Assembly: GCA_014281115.1 (NCBI GenBank)
Contig: JACONQ010000001.1
Span: 744,001 to 808,000, forward strand
Origin: Laburnicola sp. R22_1
Lineage: Eukaryota; Ascomycota; Dothideomycetes; Pleosporales; Didymosphaeriaceae
Direction: 5' to 3'
DNA length: 64,000 nucleotides
The translations under genes and the position numbers were made by a program. Shown in pieces: positions 1-12,851 of this stretch; the stretch's first letter is position 1; every line of letters starts with the position of its first letter. The notes under the pieces are model-generated. The model saw nothing but the letters and a program-made list of their open reading frames with translations. It searched no databases and was not told the origin of the DNA.

Positions 1-797
1 AATATGGAAATCATGACGCCATACATGCGCCCGTGGGGAAATAAAAAGCGTTATGGGAAGAAAAGAAGAAGAAATAGAGTAAAACATATTCGAAAGGTAT
101 TCAAATACTGTAACAATAGGGACAGCAGCGAGAAGCAGCCAAGCAGACAACAGCAGCCATACAGAAAAATAAAGATTTGGATACTCACTGAGTTCTTAGC
201 ACACCCACTGCTTTCCATCTCAGCGTTATACCGTGTACCCCACGTGCGCGAAGTATTCTTCATGATAGAAAAATTTGGATACACACTGACGCCAAACGCC
301 CGACTTGAAGGAGAAGCTCGAAACAAGCTTTGCCAATGCCACTGTACAGGTTGTGATAGTAAAAGAGTAGAGGAGGAGGAACACAAATAGCCGGACGTAC
401 ATGGAAAGGAGACGAGATGTAAGAGAACAATGTATCAGAACGAAAAAAGTACTTGGTCCGCATCTTCGGTAGCATCGTAACCTCAGAGCCGTGTTTAGCC
501 CTCGTTCAATGACCCAACTGTCCCCCGCAATGCCTCTATCCCTCTCTTTCCCTCTCTTGGTGCGATCGCCGTTGCGTAAATCTCCAGTAGAAGCCGCCAA
601 GGTTATCGAGATGGGCGATCCGTCGTCATCGGGTCTTCCTAATAATATACGCTATTTCCGCATCAATAACGCCGAAGTAGCCCTTTTATACAAAACGTAT
701 GGCCCCGGCTGGTATTATACAAGGTCAACTCGCCGGAGAAGAAAGCTCACGAGCCCTCAACTTGTCGATTAGTAAACAAACACACCTGCAAACAGCG
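1..797. other. No supportable gene at left edge
   Basis: I see no recognisable gene here. Short open frames exist on both strands, for example positions 4-390 on plus with a lysine/arginine-rich N-terminus, but none has a familiar domain, signal peptide or splice pattern. The stretch may be 3' flank of the zinc-finger gene at 798. Confidence 0.4.
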
Positions 798-3252
798 TCA
801 AACACCCTCAGTAGCGGAATCGCTGCTCTCGCTATGGCTCGAACGCTCTTTCTTATGCACGTTCCGCTCATGCTCGTCTCGTTTGTCCTTGCGGGTACCA
901 AAGCTGCGGCCCCGTCCGCCGGTCTGGGCATGAGCCCTAGGGCACCCGTTGACGCTGCAGTAGTACTGTACTCGGTGGCGCGCATGCGTTTGGTCGTGAT
1001 GCCGGCGTAGGTCGGCCATGCGGCCGAAGGTAAGGTCTTTGCAGTCGGTCTTGGAGCATTTGAACTTCTTCTTGTCGTTGAAGACTAGGCCGATTGGTTC
1101 GTCGTCGCGGACAAGTCGTTGGTGGCGACGTGACACTCGGATAGTGGGGGTGGGGAGCGGCGGGGAGTAACGTGGGGTCGGGGCAGTGATGTTCATTGGG
1201 GCGGTCGAGTAGGCGGAACTGGCCGGGTTTAGCTAGAGAATAGGCAAGCTTGATGCGATGGCTTACTTTGTCAAGGCAGCAAAAGATGTTTCTTGCTGAT
1301 AGTTCAACTCTGACTGGCTAAGTGAATCTGCAACGGAGCGACGTGGTGTGGGTATCTGGGTGCTGGACAAACTATCGCGCTTGCAGTTAGAACGTGTACT
1401 GGAGAGCGCTGACCAAAAAGGGTTTCCAAAGAGTGGAGATCCTGGGGCAGGTGCTGATCTTGGCAAGGGTTGATATGGTAATTCAAGGCTTGGACGCAAG
1501 GTTTCCCCGTGGATCCTACTAAGGGGACAACTTCCGGTATAGTAGTGGGACGCTGAGGCGGTCAGAGCAAAATGTGTATGAGGAAAATATCATGTTAGGG
1601 CATACTGTTTAGCATGGTACATGACGCGTGATAGAAACAGCCAGGAGGAAGTACAATCGACAGAATTGCCTAGACGAGGTTGATCTTGGAGATCCGCCAG
1701 TTTTGTTGGCAACAAAAGCTTCGAGGAACGAATCATGAGTAACTACGGGCTTTGCGAAGTTTCGAAGGACAAGTGGGTCGATGTCGGCTCCTATACGGAT
1801 GGGTTGCGTGTTGAAAGGCGTCTTAGGATCGCATGAAACACGCACGGTGTTGTCGAGGGTAAAGAGGTATGAAGGGTAGTGACATGGTAGATTTAACAAA
1901 TTGCTCCACCGATCGTCCCAAAGTGGAAAACGAGGGGGTAGCGTAGTTTATTAGTCGCAGAACACTGGATCCGCATAGGTGAGAGTCCTCGGTTCGTACG
2001 ATAACAGCATCTCCTTTCTTTTGCCGTGATATTGGCATCTTTCCGATGACTTTTCCGTTCAGATGACTGATGGGGGAATGAGAATGAGATTTTGTCGGAC
2101 CCACCTTGTGAAAAAAGCAACCGGTTCACTTGCTTACCATACTTTACCTTAACCTAAGGGGAGGAAACGGCGTCCAGACGGGGGAGCGGTAGCGGTGGTT
2201 TATAGTACTCTAAGCGGGCTTTGGCCATTTCCAGGGCTCCTGTCTCGTCACCAGGTGAACGAACGGACGGTATGATGCTTGAGACGTGTCAGGTGCTCAG
2301 CATATTGAAGGAATGATGACGAGTGTTGGTTCAGCATCGAAATAGTATCTTGATGATCGACTCCACGGTGTGGGATTAGCCTCATTAGACCGGCCAAACG
2401 CCGTAGCTGGGCCTGGGAGAAAGTCCGGTGGGTCCAAGGTTAAGGTATACACGACAGTCGTCTGAAGCCGCTGTAGAGATAGCGCTCAGTTGCCATGATG
2501 GATACCGAGTCAGAAAAGCAGGCCGAATAGTACCGGGGAGTGTGGTCAAGCTCCTATGGTGGGTTTGACGGCCTGGCAATCCGAGTGTGGCTCCGTTAAG
2601 TGTTATTCAGAAATGAAACTGAATAAGGCGAGAAGCAGTCGATGAGCTTCCTGCGTTGTAGTACGAAAATGATGCGGAGTCTTCGGTCGTGGATTAGGAT
2701 CTAGGCAATAGCGGGGTACGAAGTCCCATGACAGTCGATCCGCGGCAACCTTGATGGAACAGTCTCCGAGTGTTATGGAGAACAAGTTCCATCCAGTAGT
2801 GTCCAGTCTGTGGTAGGAAGTGCGGCCCTCATCAAGGATCCAAGGCATAGTACTTCATCTATTCCCTGTGAATGGCATGATAGTATAAAGGGCACTTACT
2901 TCTCAGAATTGTTCCTCGATCTCACCACACCGAATCCATCATGCAACGAGATGCCGCCATAATCCGCAATGTACGCGTAATTGAAGCCGGAATTGGAAAC
3001 ACTGTGAGCGAATGTGGGAGAGACCGGTGAGCTCGACAGCATGCTGATTGGGCCAGAACCAAAGTAGCCAGGCTGCAGCCCACCTGCAGAAGGCTGAGGC
3101 ACGGCCTGCCGGTGAGCTGTAGTGGGCGAAATCGGTGAACCCGAGTAGCTAGAGCCGCGAGATCTCGACTGGTGCTTCTGATCGAGTTGATTGTAGGTTT
3201 GCTGGATGTTGTGAAAGGGACGTCCGTCAAGTTGATTGAAGGAGATGTCCAT
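798..3252 (-). CDS. C2H2 zinc-finger regulatory protein, multi-exon, middle exons unresolved
   Basis: Likely nuclear DNA-binding regulator. The last exon (798-1218) encodes two C2H2-like fingers typical of fungal regulators: KFKCSKTDCKDLTF...HHDQTH, then YYCSVNGCPRA...RKDKRDEHERNVH. It joins in frame to an exon at 1267-1552 that is serine/proline-rich (HYYTGSCPLSR... to QETSFAALT) through a 48-bp intron with a GTAAGC donor and CCAG acceptor. The probable first exon is 2900-3252, starting MDISFNQLDG, rich in Ser, Gln and Pro, and ending at a GTAAGT donor. Its phase does not fit the 1552 exon directly, so at least one exon between 1553 and 2899 is missing from my model. It is also possible that the 2900-3252 exon belongs to a separate gene. 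The fingers are clear; the full gene span is inference. Confidence 0.5.
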
Positions 3253-3755
3253 GGATGGTGAAGTGACGCAAGAACGAACAAGTTACGATTGGAACAAAGA
3301 AAGCGAGGTCAGAGAATTGTCTGGAGGGGCGATCGAGGAGGATGGGACAATAGCGAGATGAGTGAGGCAGCCTATGTATACCTTCGGTGTAAGGGCAACG
3401 TGCCCTACTGGCTCGAGAAGGACTTCGCTTGGCAAGCCACAGCCTCCTTGCGCGATTATTCGACAAGGCAGACGAGCAGGCAAACATCTGGCGCTCCACA
3501 CATGTACTTCACAGTAGAAAAGCTATCCCGTGTTCACGTGCTATGCGGCCAACCTCGGAGCCTTGGAAGGGTTACACTACACGGTAGGCAGCTTCTATGA
3601 GCTCTGTGAGTGGCCCTCGTCCGCCTCACCTTTTTACTGTATATGTGGCTCTGCACACCGCTTGACCGACTTTAGCTACCTGCATTGCATGCTCGGTACG
3701 CAATTTGACTGGGTAATGTCAAAAGAGGACCGAATCGATCGACCGGCTCCGGCCG
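3253..3755. other. Intergenic between zinc-finger gene and aip1
   Basis: About 500 bp holding the upstream region of the minus-strand zinc-finger gene and the 3' flank of aip1. The open frames on plus here resemble nothing known to me. Confidence 0.5.
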
Positions 3756-5717
3756 CTAACTGGCCAACTTCCACACCTTGACACTGGAGTCTCCACCCGT
3801 TGACAATACCTTGCCTGATGTTCCCCACGCGACACCTGTGACACCATCTTTGTGTGCGTTCATTGCCTTGATCCGTTTCCCCGGATCCTCCACGCTCCAC
3901 ACCATGACACTTGTGTCTAAGGAGCCGCTCGCCACGAATTTCGCGCTGTTATCCCACGCGAGAGAAGTGATGCGCGCAGTATGGGCAGACCACCTGTCCG
4001 TGATGATCTTCCATTCGCCAGAAGTTTCAAACGCGTATACTTTTCCGTTGTTCGCGCCCACTGCAATCCGCTCGCCAGAGGCGGAGAACGCCAGAGCTGA
4101 TACTGGTGCCGTGGCACGACGCAGTTCTATGCCAGTGTCTTTAAGCTCGTTACCAGATAGAGTGTAGATGTGCACTAGCTTGTCATCGCCTCCCACAGCG
4201 ACACTAGATCCGTGCGCAGCTACAGACGTGGGAGCGTACTTGACAGACAGTGAGCTCGTCTTGTTACCTCCCGAGTATACTGAAATTGAATCGGAAGACG
4301 GCACCAAAACGACATCTGATGTCGCGGCTATGCCTTTGGGCTGAAACTTGAGCTCGTTTGCGGCTCCTGTGAATATCTTGTTGGGAACCGATATAGACCG
4401 CAAGGTATCATCCCAGCCAATGCTAAGCACATCAGCCTCGCTCTTAGAGTCTGAGGTAGCAAAGCCTGCCACATAGTTGGAGTGGCCATCGCCGTCGACC
4501 TTATCCGCAACGCCCGCATTAGTGTCCCACGCGAGGACGCGGCCGTCATAGCTGCCAGTGAAGAATGTCGACCCTGAAACAGTCGCGGCTGTGATACTCT
4601 TCTGGTGGCCGCGGACGACGCGAGTGGGGTTTGGGTTGCCATCGACAAGATAATTGAGGTTGCCTTCCAGGTCGACACTGACGATGAGCCCGTCGCTGCG
4701 GCCGGCGGGCCAGACTACGCCGACTTGCTGATCGGGAACACTGGGGACGCCCTCTTCGCCCATCCTCCAAGTTTGGATGGCTTTGCCGGCTTCCGGATCC
4801 CATATTCGAACGGTTTGGTCCGCACTCGCCGTCACAAACCGCTTGGAGTCTGTTGCCCATGAGATGCCGAAAATACTACCAGTGTGCACACCTTCGCCAA
4901 CCTGGCCCTTGGCCTCTCCTGTCCGGCCATCGTATAGCCAGATACGCTTGTCTGCACCTACGCTGGCAAAGACCGAGCCGTCAGGGGCGAACGCAGTGCC
5001 GAAGACGAAGCGATTGTGTTGCCCTCTGAGGCTGGTGTTAAACTTGAATGGTGCGCCGTGGTAGAAGACGAGACTGGTGTCATCGGAGCCGGTGGCGGCA
5101 CGAAGAGGCCTTTGCTGGCGGATGGAGACGGTGTTGATTTGCGAAGAGTGACCGGAGATTTCTCCCACACTGTTCCCGCTATCGGCTGTGATGCAGTGGC
5201 CGAACCGCTCCTTTCCGTCACCAACCGCGATGATGCGCTGCGAGTCTCCGTCCCATGCCAGATCGTTGATACGGCCAGCAATGATGTGGTATTCGCCTAT
5301 GCTCCGTCAGCCTCACTCCCGACACCCTGGACGCTGCCTCGTGGCTGCCCACACAGCCTAGCTACCCGTACCCTTTGTAGCCCCTTCGCCGACGCAATCC
5401 CACACGCGCACTGTGCCCGAGGCGTCTCCGCTAGCGACGTAAAAGCCGGATGGTGCGAACCGCGCGACCGTGGTCTGGGCCGTGTGCTGTGTGTACTGTT
5501 TACTGACGGCGGGGTTGTCGATAGACCGTAGAAAGACGGATTTGCCAGCCTATAGCGACGCGTTAGATTCTAGGGCTTTCCCGCAGCAGCCACGCTTGCT
5601 TACCGCGTACGCTATCCGCTCGCCTTTGAGGTCTGTCGAGAGCGGCGTTGGCTGTCCTCGTTGGGTCGTAGGGGATGCCGCCCAGATGGCGTCTGTTCTC
5701 ATCAACCTCAGATTCAT
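3756..5717 (-). CDS. aip1: Actin-interacting protein 1 (WD40, cofilin cofactor)
   Basis: Cytoplasmic WD40 protein that works with cofilin to disassemble actin filaments. Three exons keep frame: 5604-5717, 5372-5549 and 3756-5296, giving about 610 residues, the usual AIP1 length with two seven-bladed propellers. Diagnostic stretches include [13 protein letters not shown] near the start, [44 protein letters not shown] and [15 protein letters not shown], followed by repeats ending in IWD, VWS or VWKL. Introns are 54 and 75 bp. The start at 5717 gives MNLRLMRTD; the in-frame ATG at 5702 is also possible. The gene lies head to head with chl1, 480 bp apart. Family assignment is secure; only the first few residues are uncertain. 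Confidence 0.95.
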
Positions 5718-6197
5718 GTGCGGGGCATGCAGCGTCTACCGGAAATAAGTGACATCGGGGACGTATGACTATGTTTTTGAGAAAGAGGAGAAGTAGGATT
5801 TCAGGAATACTGGTTGCGTCTGCGTGTTAAATGCAACTGAGAGGCGAAGTTGGAGGCTGCGTCTTCGTCAGACCCCGGTTTCAGCATTCCATCAGCCCCT
5901 CGTTTGGCGGGGCAAGGCTCTGTACTGTTGGCCTGCGTATTGCCCGGGCAGGTACAATTCACGGATACGTGTGAGGCTAAAGCATTCAGTCGTTCGATTG
6001 AATACTAGAAAGAAAAAGATGTCTCCAGTACAGATTGCGGGATAGGGCCTGCACCTACCTGGGCGGGCACCTGGGCACCTGCATGATGATATTCACGTGA
6101 TCACGCTAGCGCCTTCGCGTCAGTCGTGGTCCGTCGCGTCCAACTTCGCGTGTCGCCCAGAGGAAGCACAGCCATCCATGGATGCCCCATCATCATC
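5718..6197. promoter_or_regulatory. Divergent intergenic region aip1/chl1
   Basis: 480 bp separating the two start codons; it must contain both promoters. I see no clear TATA box. A GGGCA/CCTGGGCACCTG cluster lies near 6053-6080 and an upstream in-frame ATG for chl1 at 6126. Confidence 0.5.
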
Positions 6198-8955
6198 ATG
6201 GACGACGAGAAGAGCGAGAGGAATTTCCACCATCCTTTCGAACCATATGGCATCCAGAAGCAATTCATGAATGCCGTCTATGACTGCTTAGAAAATGGCA
6301 ACGTCGGCATTTTCGAATCACCCACTGGGACGGGCAAATCACTCAGCCTCATCTGCGCATCTTTGACCTGGCTGCGCCATTACAAGAGACGGAATTTCGA
6401 AGACGGCTTCGCCGCCGACGCGCAAGATAGTGAAGAGCCCGCGTGGATTCTTGAGCATGCTCGCAAGCAGAAGAAGCAGGCCGCTCTGGCTCGTAAACAG
6501 GAGCTTGAAAGTCGCATCGCAAAGATCAAGGCCAAAGAGAAGAAGGCTAAAGATCGCTTTTCAAATGATGGACCGCGGGCCAAGCGACAAAAGATGACAT
6601 CCAACGATGCGGCTGATGAAGCAGAGGAAGCGCAGTTCGCTCTAGACGACTACGAGAGCGATCAAGAAGGTGCTAGCAACCGCAAGTCGCGAACTGTCAA
6701 CGAGTTAGGCTTGTCGGCGGAAAACCAAGCACTTATGGAGCAGCTAGGTTATTCGATGAAGCTGAAAGAAGACGATCCTGAAGAGGTTCCGGATGAGATG
6801 AAAATCTTTTTCTGTTCGAGGACGCATTCTCAGCTGACACAGTTCTCAAGCGAGCTGAGACGCGTTAAAATGCCTCCAGCCATTGTTCCAGATGTTTCCG
6901 CTGAGACGGCAGATGAAGACTCCCTGATAGAGGATGTAAAACACCTCACTCTGGGTTCACGCAAGAACCTCTGTATCAACCCCAAGGTCACCAGGCTACG
7001 CAACGCAACCGCCGTTAATGAGCGATGCATGGAGTTGCAGCAGCCTAGCACTTCAGCCGAGTGTAAGTGTCCTTTTGTCCCCACCAAGGAGAACCAGGCT
7101 TTAGTGAACGAGTTCCGCGATCATACGTTAGCGAAGATCAGAGATATTGAAGACCTGGGTGCGTTGGGCAAAAAGCTTGGTGTCTGTCCATACTATGCTT
7201 CCCGCCCTGCGACGAGATATTGTGAGGTGAGTCGGACTTAAAATGGAGGAGAAGATGTTACTAATAATTTCAGATTGTCACTCTTCCATATCCCTTGTTA
7301 CTTCAGAAGTCCGCTCGTGAAGCGCTTGATCTGTCGCTCAAAGATCACATTGTCATAATCGACGAAGCGCACAACTTGATGGATGCGATAGCAGGAATAT
7401 ACTCTGTTTCCGTAACCCTCCTTCAGGCACAAGAAGCGCGCACTCAACTCACAATATATCTGCAAAAGTTTCGAAACAAGCTCAAAGGGAAAAACCGAGT
7501 GTACGTTGCACAAATACTTCGCTTGATTGATTCAATCATCACATACCTTCAGTCGAAGACAACCAATGCGAAGGCTTCCGATGGGGTTGTTGACGCTAGC
7601 GCATTGTTTGCAGGGAAAGGCCTTGACCAGATCAATGTATACAAGCTCAACACCTATCTGCAAGAAAGCCGGCTAGCTCGTAAGGTTGATGGCTACACGG
7701 CCTATGCAGCACAGTCGCAAGAACCGGGTTCAAAAGCGGCTGGAACTCAAGGCCCCAGACAGACTATGCCTGTACTGACTCAAGTCCAAGCCTTTCTCAT
7801 GGCTTTAATGAACCCTTCGGATGAGGGCCGCTTCTTCTACTCGTCGGAAGATGGAGGTAACATGACACTGAAATACATGCTTCTGGACCCGACTTTTCAT
7901 TTCAAGGATGTGGTAGAGGATGCACGAGCGGTTGTTCTAGCGGGAGGAACCATGTCACCGGTATGTCGATCGTATGCAGTTGGGGAGTCTATCGCACAGG
8001 AACTAACCTACCACAGATGAGTGACTACGAAAACCACTTACTTTCGTATCTGGACCGGTCAAAGATCAAAACCCTCTCGTGTGGTCATGTCATACCGTCA
8101 TCGAGCCTGCTCGCAATTCCAGTTGTTCAGACTTTGCGAGGGAGTGAATTCGATTTCACCTTTGAAAAGCGCAACTCGGAGCAAATGGTAAGAACCTCAC
8201 CTACCGCTTCAGGGATGCGCTAACTATATTGCCAGATGACTGACCTGGCACATGCCATTACGGGCGTTGCACAGCATGTCCCTGATGGTGTCGTCGTTTT
8301 CTTCCCGAGCTACTCTTATCTCGACACGTGCATTGCCGCTTGGAAACGTATCCGTCCTGCGCCACAATCCGCATCAAGTGCACCCTCGCTCTGGGACTCC
8401 ATGCTCAAAATTAAGCCAATATTCCTTGAACAACGCAGCCAAGCCGCGTCATCGGAGAATATCCCATCTACTAAGGAAGATGCCAGGGATTCGGTTTTAA
8501 GTGCTTACAGCAGCGCCGTAGATTCGGGTAAAGGGCGCGGCGCCCTGCTCTTCGCTGTCATTGGCGGCACGTTATCTGAAGGCATCAATTTCAGCGACGA
8601 CTTGGGCCGCGCCGTGCTCGTTGTTGGGCTGCCCTTTCCGAATCCTCACTCGGCAGAATGGAAAGCAAAGATGCAATACATCTCGTCCAAGGCAGCTGGG
8701 CAGGGGCGCGATGGCAAAGCGGCAGCACGGGACTTTTACGAAAATGCGTGCATGCGCGCTGTGAATCAGAGTGTGGGACGAGCGATTCGACATCGTGGCG
8801 ACTACGCTTCTATCCTTCTACTTGATCGACGGTATAGCACGCCGCGCGTTCAGGCTAAGCTGCCCGGATGGATTCGGGATAGTCTGACCAATGGGTGCGG
8901 CGTGCGAGAGGTGGCAAAAAGGCTGCACGCTTTCTTTGCGGGGAAGCATGGTTAG
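6198..8955 (+). CDS. chl1: DEAD/DEAH DNA helicase Chl1 (DDX11 family, Fe-S)
   Basis: XPD-like 5'-3' DNA helicase needed for sister-chromatid cohesion and replication-fork repair. Four exons keep frame: 6198-7226, 7274-7960, 8017-8187 and 8236-8955, giving 868 residues, normal for Chl1. Walker A is SPTGTGKS (about residues 41-48). Iron-sulfur cysteines appear in KNLCINP, NERCMEL, CKCPF and GVCPYYA. The DEAH box is IDEAHN at about residue 370, LAGGTMSP follows, and motif VI is QSVGRAIRHRGD near the C-terminus. I chose MDDEKSERNFHHPF at 6198 because the homology begins there; an in-frame ATG at 6126 would add 24 unlikely residues. A charged low-complexity insert (about 95-170) is typical of the family. 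Introns are 47-56 bp. Confidence 0.95.
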
Positions 8956-9681
8956 GTTTTGTGTGCTTCTGTGTGCGTACGGACACTATGAAGTTGCCAC
9001 TTTTGGCGGAAGGAAGATCGTCAGGTCGGTATGATAGGTTGCGGGTGTGGCTTGGAGTGGTCACGACGTTCCCACGCCGTTACAAGCGAGCTACGTATAT
9101 ATTCCGACTCTGTTAATGTGGAGATGGACTACGGTATGCGTTGGCCGTTGAAGCCGCTAGGGCCGCGACCAGTAACACTCTCCATCTCTTTTAGGTCTCG
9201 TAGCTTCAGGAAATGATCGTCGCGCACACACGGGATATCTCCCTCCCGCACACCGATATGCCCGTCAGCTCCAATTGCCAGACTCCCTTGGTCGGGGCCA
9301 GACTGGAAGATTGTCAAGACACTCATCTGCCGGAAACGCATTATATACAGGAGCTATACACCGACAAGGGCCCTCGATCACCCCCATATTGGCCATGTTG
9401 AACACACCTGCACGCCTATCACGCACCTCTGCCCAGGTTTCCCGCCCGAGATGTGGGAACGTCTAAAGTGGAGTGGGGCTTCCAGAGTTATCACGCTGCA
9501 GGACATAGATACTTACGCCTGAACCTTATCTCGACTTACGCAAGGGGACGGACTTCGCCGCGTCGTAATCGCATCGCGTTGTATCGCCACCGCACATAAA
9601 CAAGCACCAGATCGCCAGCCAGTCCGTCGGTCCACACTTCGTATTTACCTCGTGTAGACCACCCCAAACCACCAATGCCAG
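8956..9681. other. Intergenic, no gene recognised
   Basis: 3' flank of chl1. A minus-strand frame at 9129-9341 and small plus-strand frames are present but have no family features. A TATATAA lies near 9341-9347 on plus. Nothing else stands out. Confidence 0.4.
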
Positions 9682-10248
9682 CATGTCGGACACCAACAAC
9701 GCAGACCCAAACGCCTTCCCGTCTCTCCCTCCCTCCACACTGCCCTAAAGGTAGCTGACCTCGAAAACCCCTTCGGCGACGCACTCCGATCGCACTCGAC
9801 CACACCCACACCCACCCCCTCCGACTCTCCCCAACGGAGCAGCAGCACACCAACGCCTCCCCCCACCCCTTCTCCAAAGAAGCCAAAATCGGCATCATCA
9901 CCGGTACCGTCGTCATCGCCTGTCTCCCTCCTCGACTTCGCCCTCTGCTTTCTCGACTGTCGCCGGCGCCAAAAAGCGCACAAAGCACGCCGCCAGCAGC
10001 AGCAGACTCGCGACGCCGAAGTCGCAGTCTTGGAAATGGAGATGCGGAGCGAGCAGCCTAGGGCCACGGCGAAGCGCGGACTGTGGGACCATTTGAGAGT
10101 TGGGTCGGCGAGTGGTGAGGCAGGGAATTTGGTTGCGGATGGTGTGCCTGGGGAGGGGCAGGAAGGTGTGCCTAGGGGGGGTGTGGGGAGTGGGAGGGTG
10201 GGGGGCTGTGAGGGCGCTTGGGGAGGGGGGTGGAAGGCCGAGGGATAG
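9682..10248 (+). pseudogene. Possible frameshifted single-pass membrane protein
   Basis: Weak call. In one frame KEAKIGIITGTVVIA (about 9880-9924) reads like the start of a transmembrane segment. The adjacent frame then continues with LLDFALCFLDCRRRQKAHKARR and a Gln-rich, charged tail to a stop at 10246-10248. Together they look like one Ser/Thr/Pro-rich ectodomain, one membrane helix and a basic juxtamembrane tail, split by a +1 shift near 9925. An in-frame start could be the MSDTNNADPNAFP frame at 9682, which itself stops near 9745. This is either a decayed gene, a sequencing error, or an unrecognised intron. No function is assigned. Confidence 0.3.
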
Positions 10249-11117
10249 GAATAGTGTTGGGTCTTCGGTGCCTAGTTTTACATCTACGGTTGGGGGGAGA
10301 CCCGTTTTGCCACGGGGGTTTTTGGATGCTGGGATGAGGAGATGAACGGCTTTGGTGGGTGGGGTCAGATAGCTCTGGGTGTACTGTGATTACTCGTCCG
10401 ACTGTATGTGTGTTCGAGTAGCTCTTGAACGAAACGAGTCAGGTCCCCACATGCCGGAGAACAGTGTTGACGAAAACTGGGCACTTTAAGTAATCAGTAG
10501 TGTTACCCCTTGACATGTAACACTGGACCAGAATGTGTGAGGAATTGCTCGAAACCGCTGTAGGGCGTTCAGCCGGCGACTCTCGGGATCCACTGGCCAA
10601 GAGGCAATGCGCGACTCCTCAAATCTTCCGGGCGGCGGCGTCGGGTCAGAGATTCAAAGACATTATGGTGCACATAGACTAAGCACATGAAACATCTATT
10701 GACTACATAGAACTTGATCCACACCATGAACTCCTAAACTTTTGCTGAATAGCATCCTCAGCACATGCCGAAAGCGACAACAGCGCCTCGCTAAATCTGT
10801 GACAACTGCCATAAGACTGCTCCAACACATAAAGACAGATCGGCAGAGACGCGAATATGACCATGGAGGAAGCTTGGTGAGAAATCCTTCCTCCCTGCAC
10901 GGATCTCGTGAAAACCAAGAGTATGCAAGTCGGATATCTCGTAGCGCTATGCAGTAAAACAATACAAGGAGACAGGGAAGACGAGGCGCACAGGCACATC
11001 GCAGGCTAGATGTATCTGCCCTGCGCGAGCCGCATGCGCAGGAGTGGAGTCCGCGACGACATTCTACAGGAGGGAAGTTTGGCGTCTATCATACCTTTGG
11101 AGGGAAAGTGTACTCGT
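10249..11117. other. Intergenic, 3' flank of fpr4
   Basis: About 870 bp. The left end is G-rich on plus; the rest is unremarkable. I find no open frame with family features on either strand. Confidence 0.45.
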
Positions 11118-12851
11118 CTAATTGACAGAGATACACTTGATGTCGAACGTGAGTTCCGAATTGGCAGGTATCCCAGGGAGCGCCTTGGCGCCATATGCGA
11201 GCTTCGGGGGGATGGTGAGACGACGCTCGCTGCCAGCCATCATGCCAGCAACACCGATGTCCCAGCCCTTGATCACCTCGCCAACGCCGAGTTTGAACGA
11301 GAATGGCTTGCCCTTCTTGTTGGCTGTGGCGACTGTTAGCTTTGGTCGACATTGGGTCAAGCTAGGACTAGCAACTCACCGTCGAACTGCTTGCCATTTT
11401 TCAACTTGCCAATGTAGCGCATCTCGATACGATCACCCTTCTTAGCTGGCCTACCCTTACCCTCCTTCTTATCTTCGACTGTGACGCCGCCGACAACACG
11501 GGGACCCTTGGTGGACTCCTTCTTCGTCTCGGCGACCTTAGGTGAGCCGGTAGGGCCCTGCTCAAGGTTCTTAGCGAACTGAACCTTCTTCTTGTCGCTA
11601 GCGGGAGTCTCTACCTTCCCTTTGGTCTTCTCCTTGGACTCCTGAGCAGCGGCCACAGCCTGGCCCTCGTTGTTCTTCAACTTCTTGGCCTGCTTCTTGC
11701 TAAGCTTCTCCTCGCCGTTCGTGGCAGGACCATCAGCCTTGGTCTTGGTGATGAGCTCGTCCAGAGTCATGCCCTCAGCCTCGTCATCTTCCGGCTCAGC
11801 AGGGCGCTTGTTCTTGCCCTTCTTGTCTTTCTTTTCGGCCTTGATTAGCTTTGGCGCCTCCTCTTCCTCGGAGTCGACCTCAGTAATACGAGGATCGTTG
11901 AGAGCGTCAAGTTCATCATCCTCAGACTCGGACAGCTCTTCATCAAGCTCATCCTCGTCAAGAGACTGGTCGAAGTCGCCATTCAAACCATAAAGATCCC
12001 CCTCGTCATCGTCGTCGTCCTCCTCATCGTCGAGAATAGCAACGTAGTTTCCGGTAAGGTAGATGTCGTGAGAGCCAGTGGCAGAAAAGTATATCTCCTC
12101 GCCTTCACGTACAGTGAACTCCAAAGTCTGCTGGTAGTGCTACACGGCAATCAGTCACAGTTGTGCAGCTGCGCAACGAATTGCTCACCTTCTCGGGCTC
12201 GAGTGTGCAGAGCACAAGCTCCTCGGCGTTCTCCTCGTCGTCTTCACTATCGTCGCTTAGATCGTCATCAAGAGCCTTGCCCTTGCCCTTGCCCTTTGCG
12301 GAAGTGCCGTTGGTCAACTGATCGATGTCCATGGCTTCGGCATCAGCCTCCTCCTGGAGCTTCTTTTGCAGAGCCTCGCGCTTGGCCTGCTTAGACTTGG
12401 CGGGATCACTAGGCCCGCCGTTCGTCTCGTTCTCGCTGTCATCATCCTCTGACTCATCCGACTCGTCCTCGGAACCAAGGACGCCATTCGCGAGCAGCTT
12501 AGCGCGCAGCTCGTCAATGTTGTCGGGGTCATAGTCTTCGTCGTCCTCATCATCATCGTCGTCGTCTTGGATGCGGATGAGCTTGAGAGTGGTGCGGGTC
12601 TGGTCGCCCTCGACCTCGGCCGTAGGGTCAATGGCAGCCATGGTGATGCGGAACTAGACATGCGTGAGCTCACTGGCGCACAAGGGCACCTGAGGTTGCG
12701 CAAGGTAAAATTGGGGCTTGGGGCAATTGCGCATGCGGTCAGGCGGCTTTGGTATACTTACAGTAGCATTTGGATTCATGCTGGCGGGCACGGGCTGGCC
12801 GCCAGCGGGGACTCGAAGCCCATAGACGCCCACGGGCACTATGCTTGCCAT
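11118..12851 (-). CDS. fpr4: Nucleolar FKBP-type peptidyl-prolyl isomerase
   Basis: FK506-binding proline isomerase of the Fpr3/Fpr4 group, a nucleolar histone chaperone acting on H3/H4 tail prolines. Four exons keep frame: 12762-12851, 12189-12653, 11380-12139 and 11118-11323, total 506 residues. The N-terminal nucleoplasmin-like part begins [15 protein letters not shown] and continues [13 protein letters not shown]...TTLKLIRIQ. Long Asp/Glu runs and a Lys-rich stretch follow. The C-terminal ~110 residues are the FKBP fold: [70 protein letters not shown]. The start is fixed by the conserved N-terminus. The gene lies head to head with REV1, 358 bp apart. Confidence 0.95.

Noticed and set aside
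1553..2899. Exons of the zinc-finger gene (frames at 1609-1899, 1823-2104, 2603-2848)
   Set aside because: At least one exon must lie here, but none of these frames gave a consistent pair of splice sites and phase.
9129..9341. 70-codon minus-strand frame
   Set aside because: It reads plausibly but has no domain, partner exon or signal; I could not support it as a gene.
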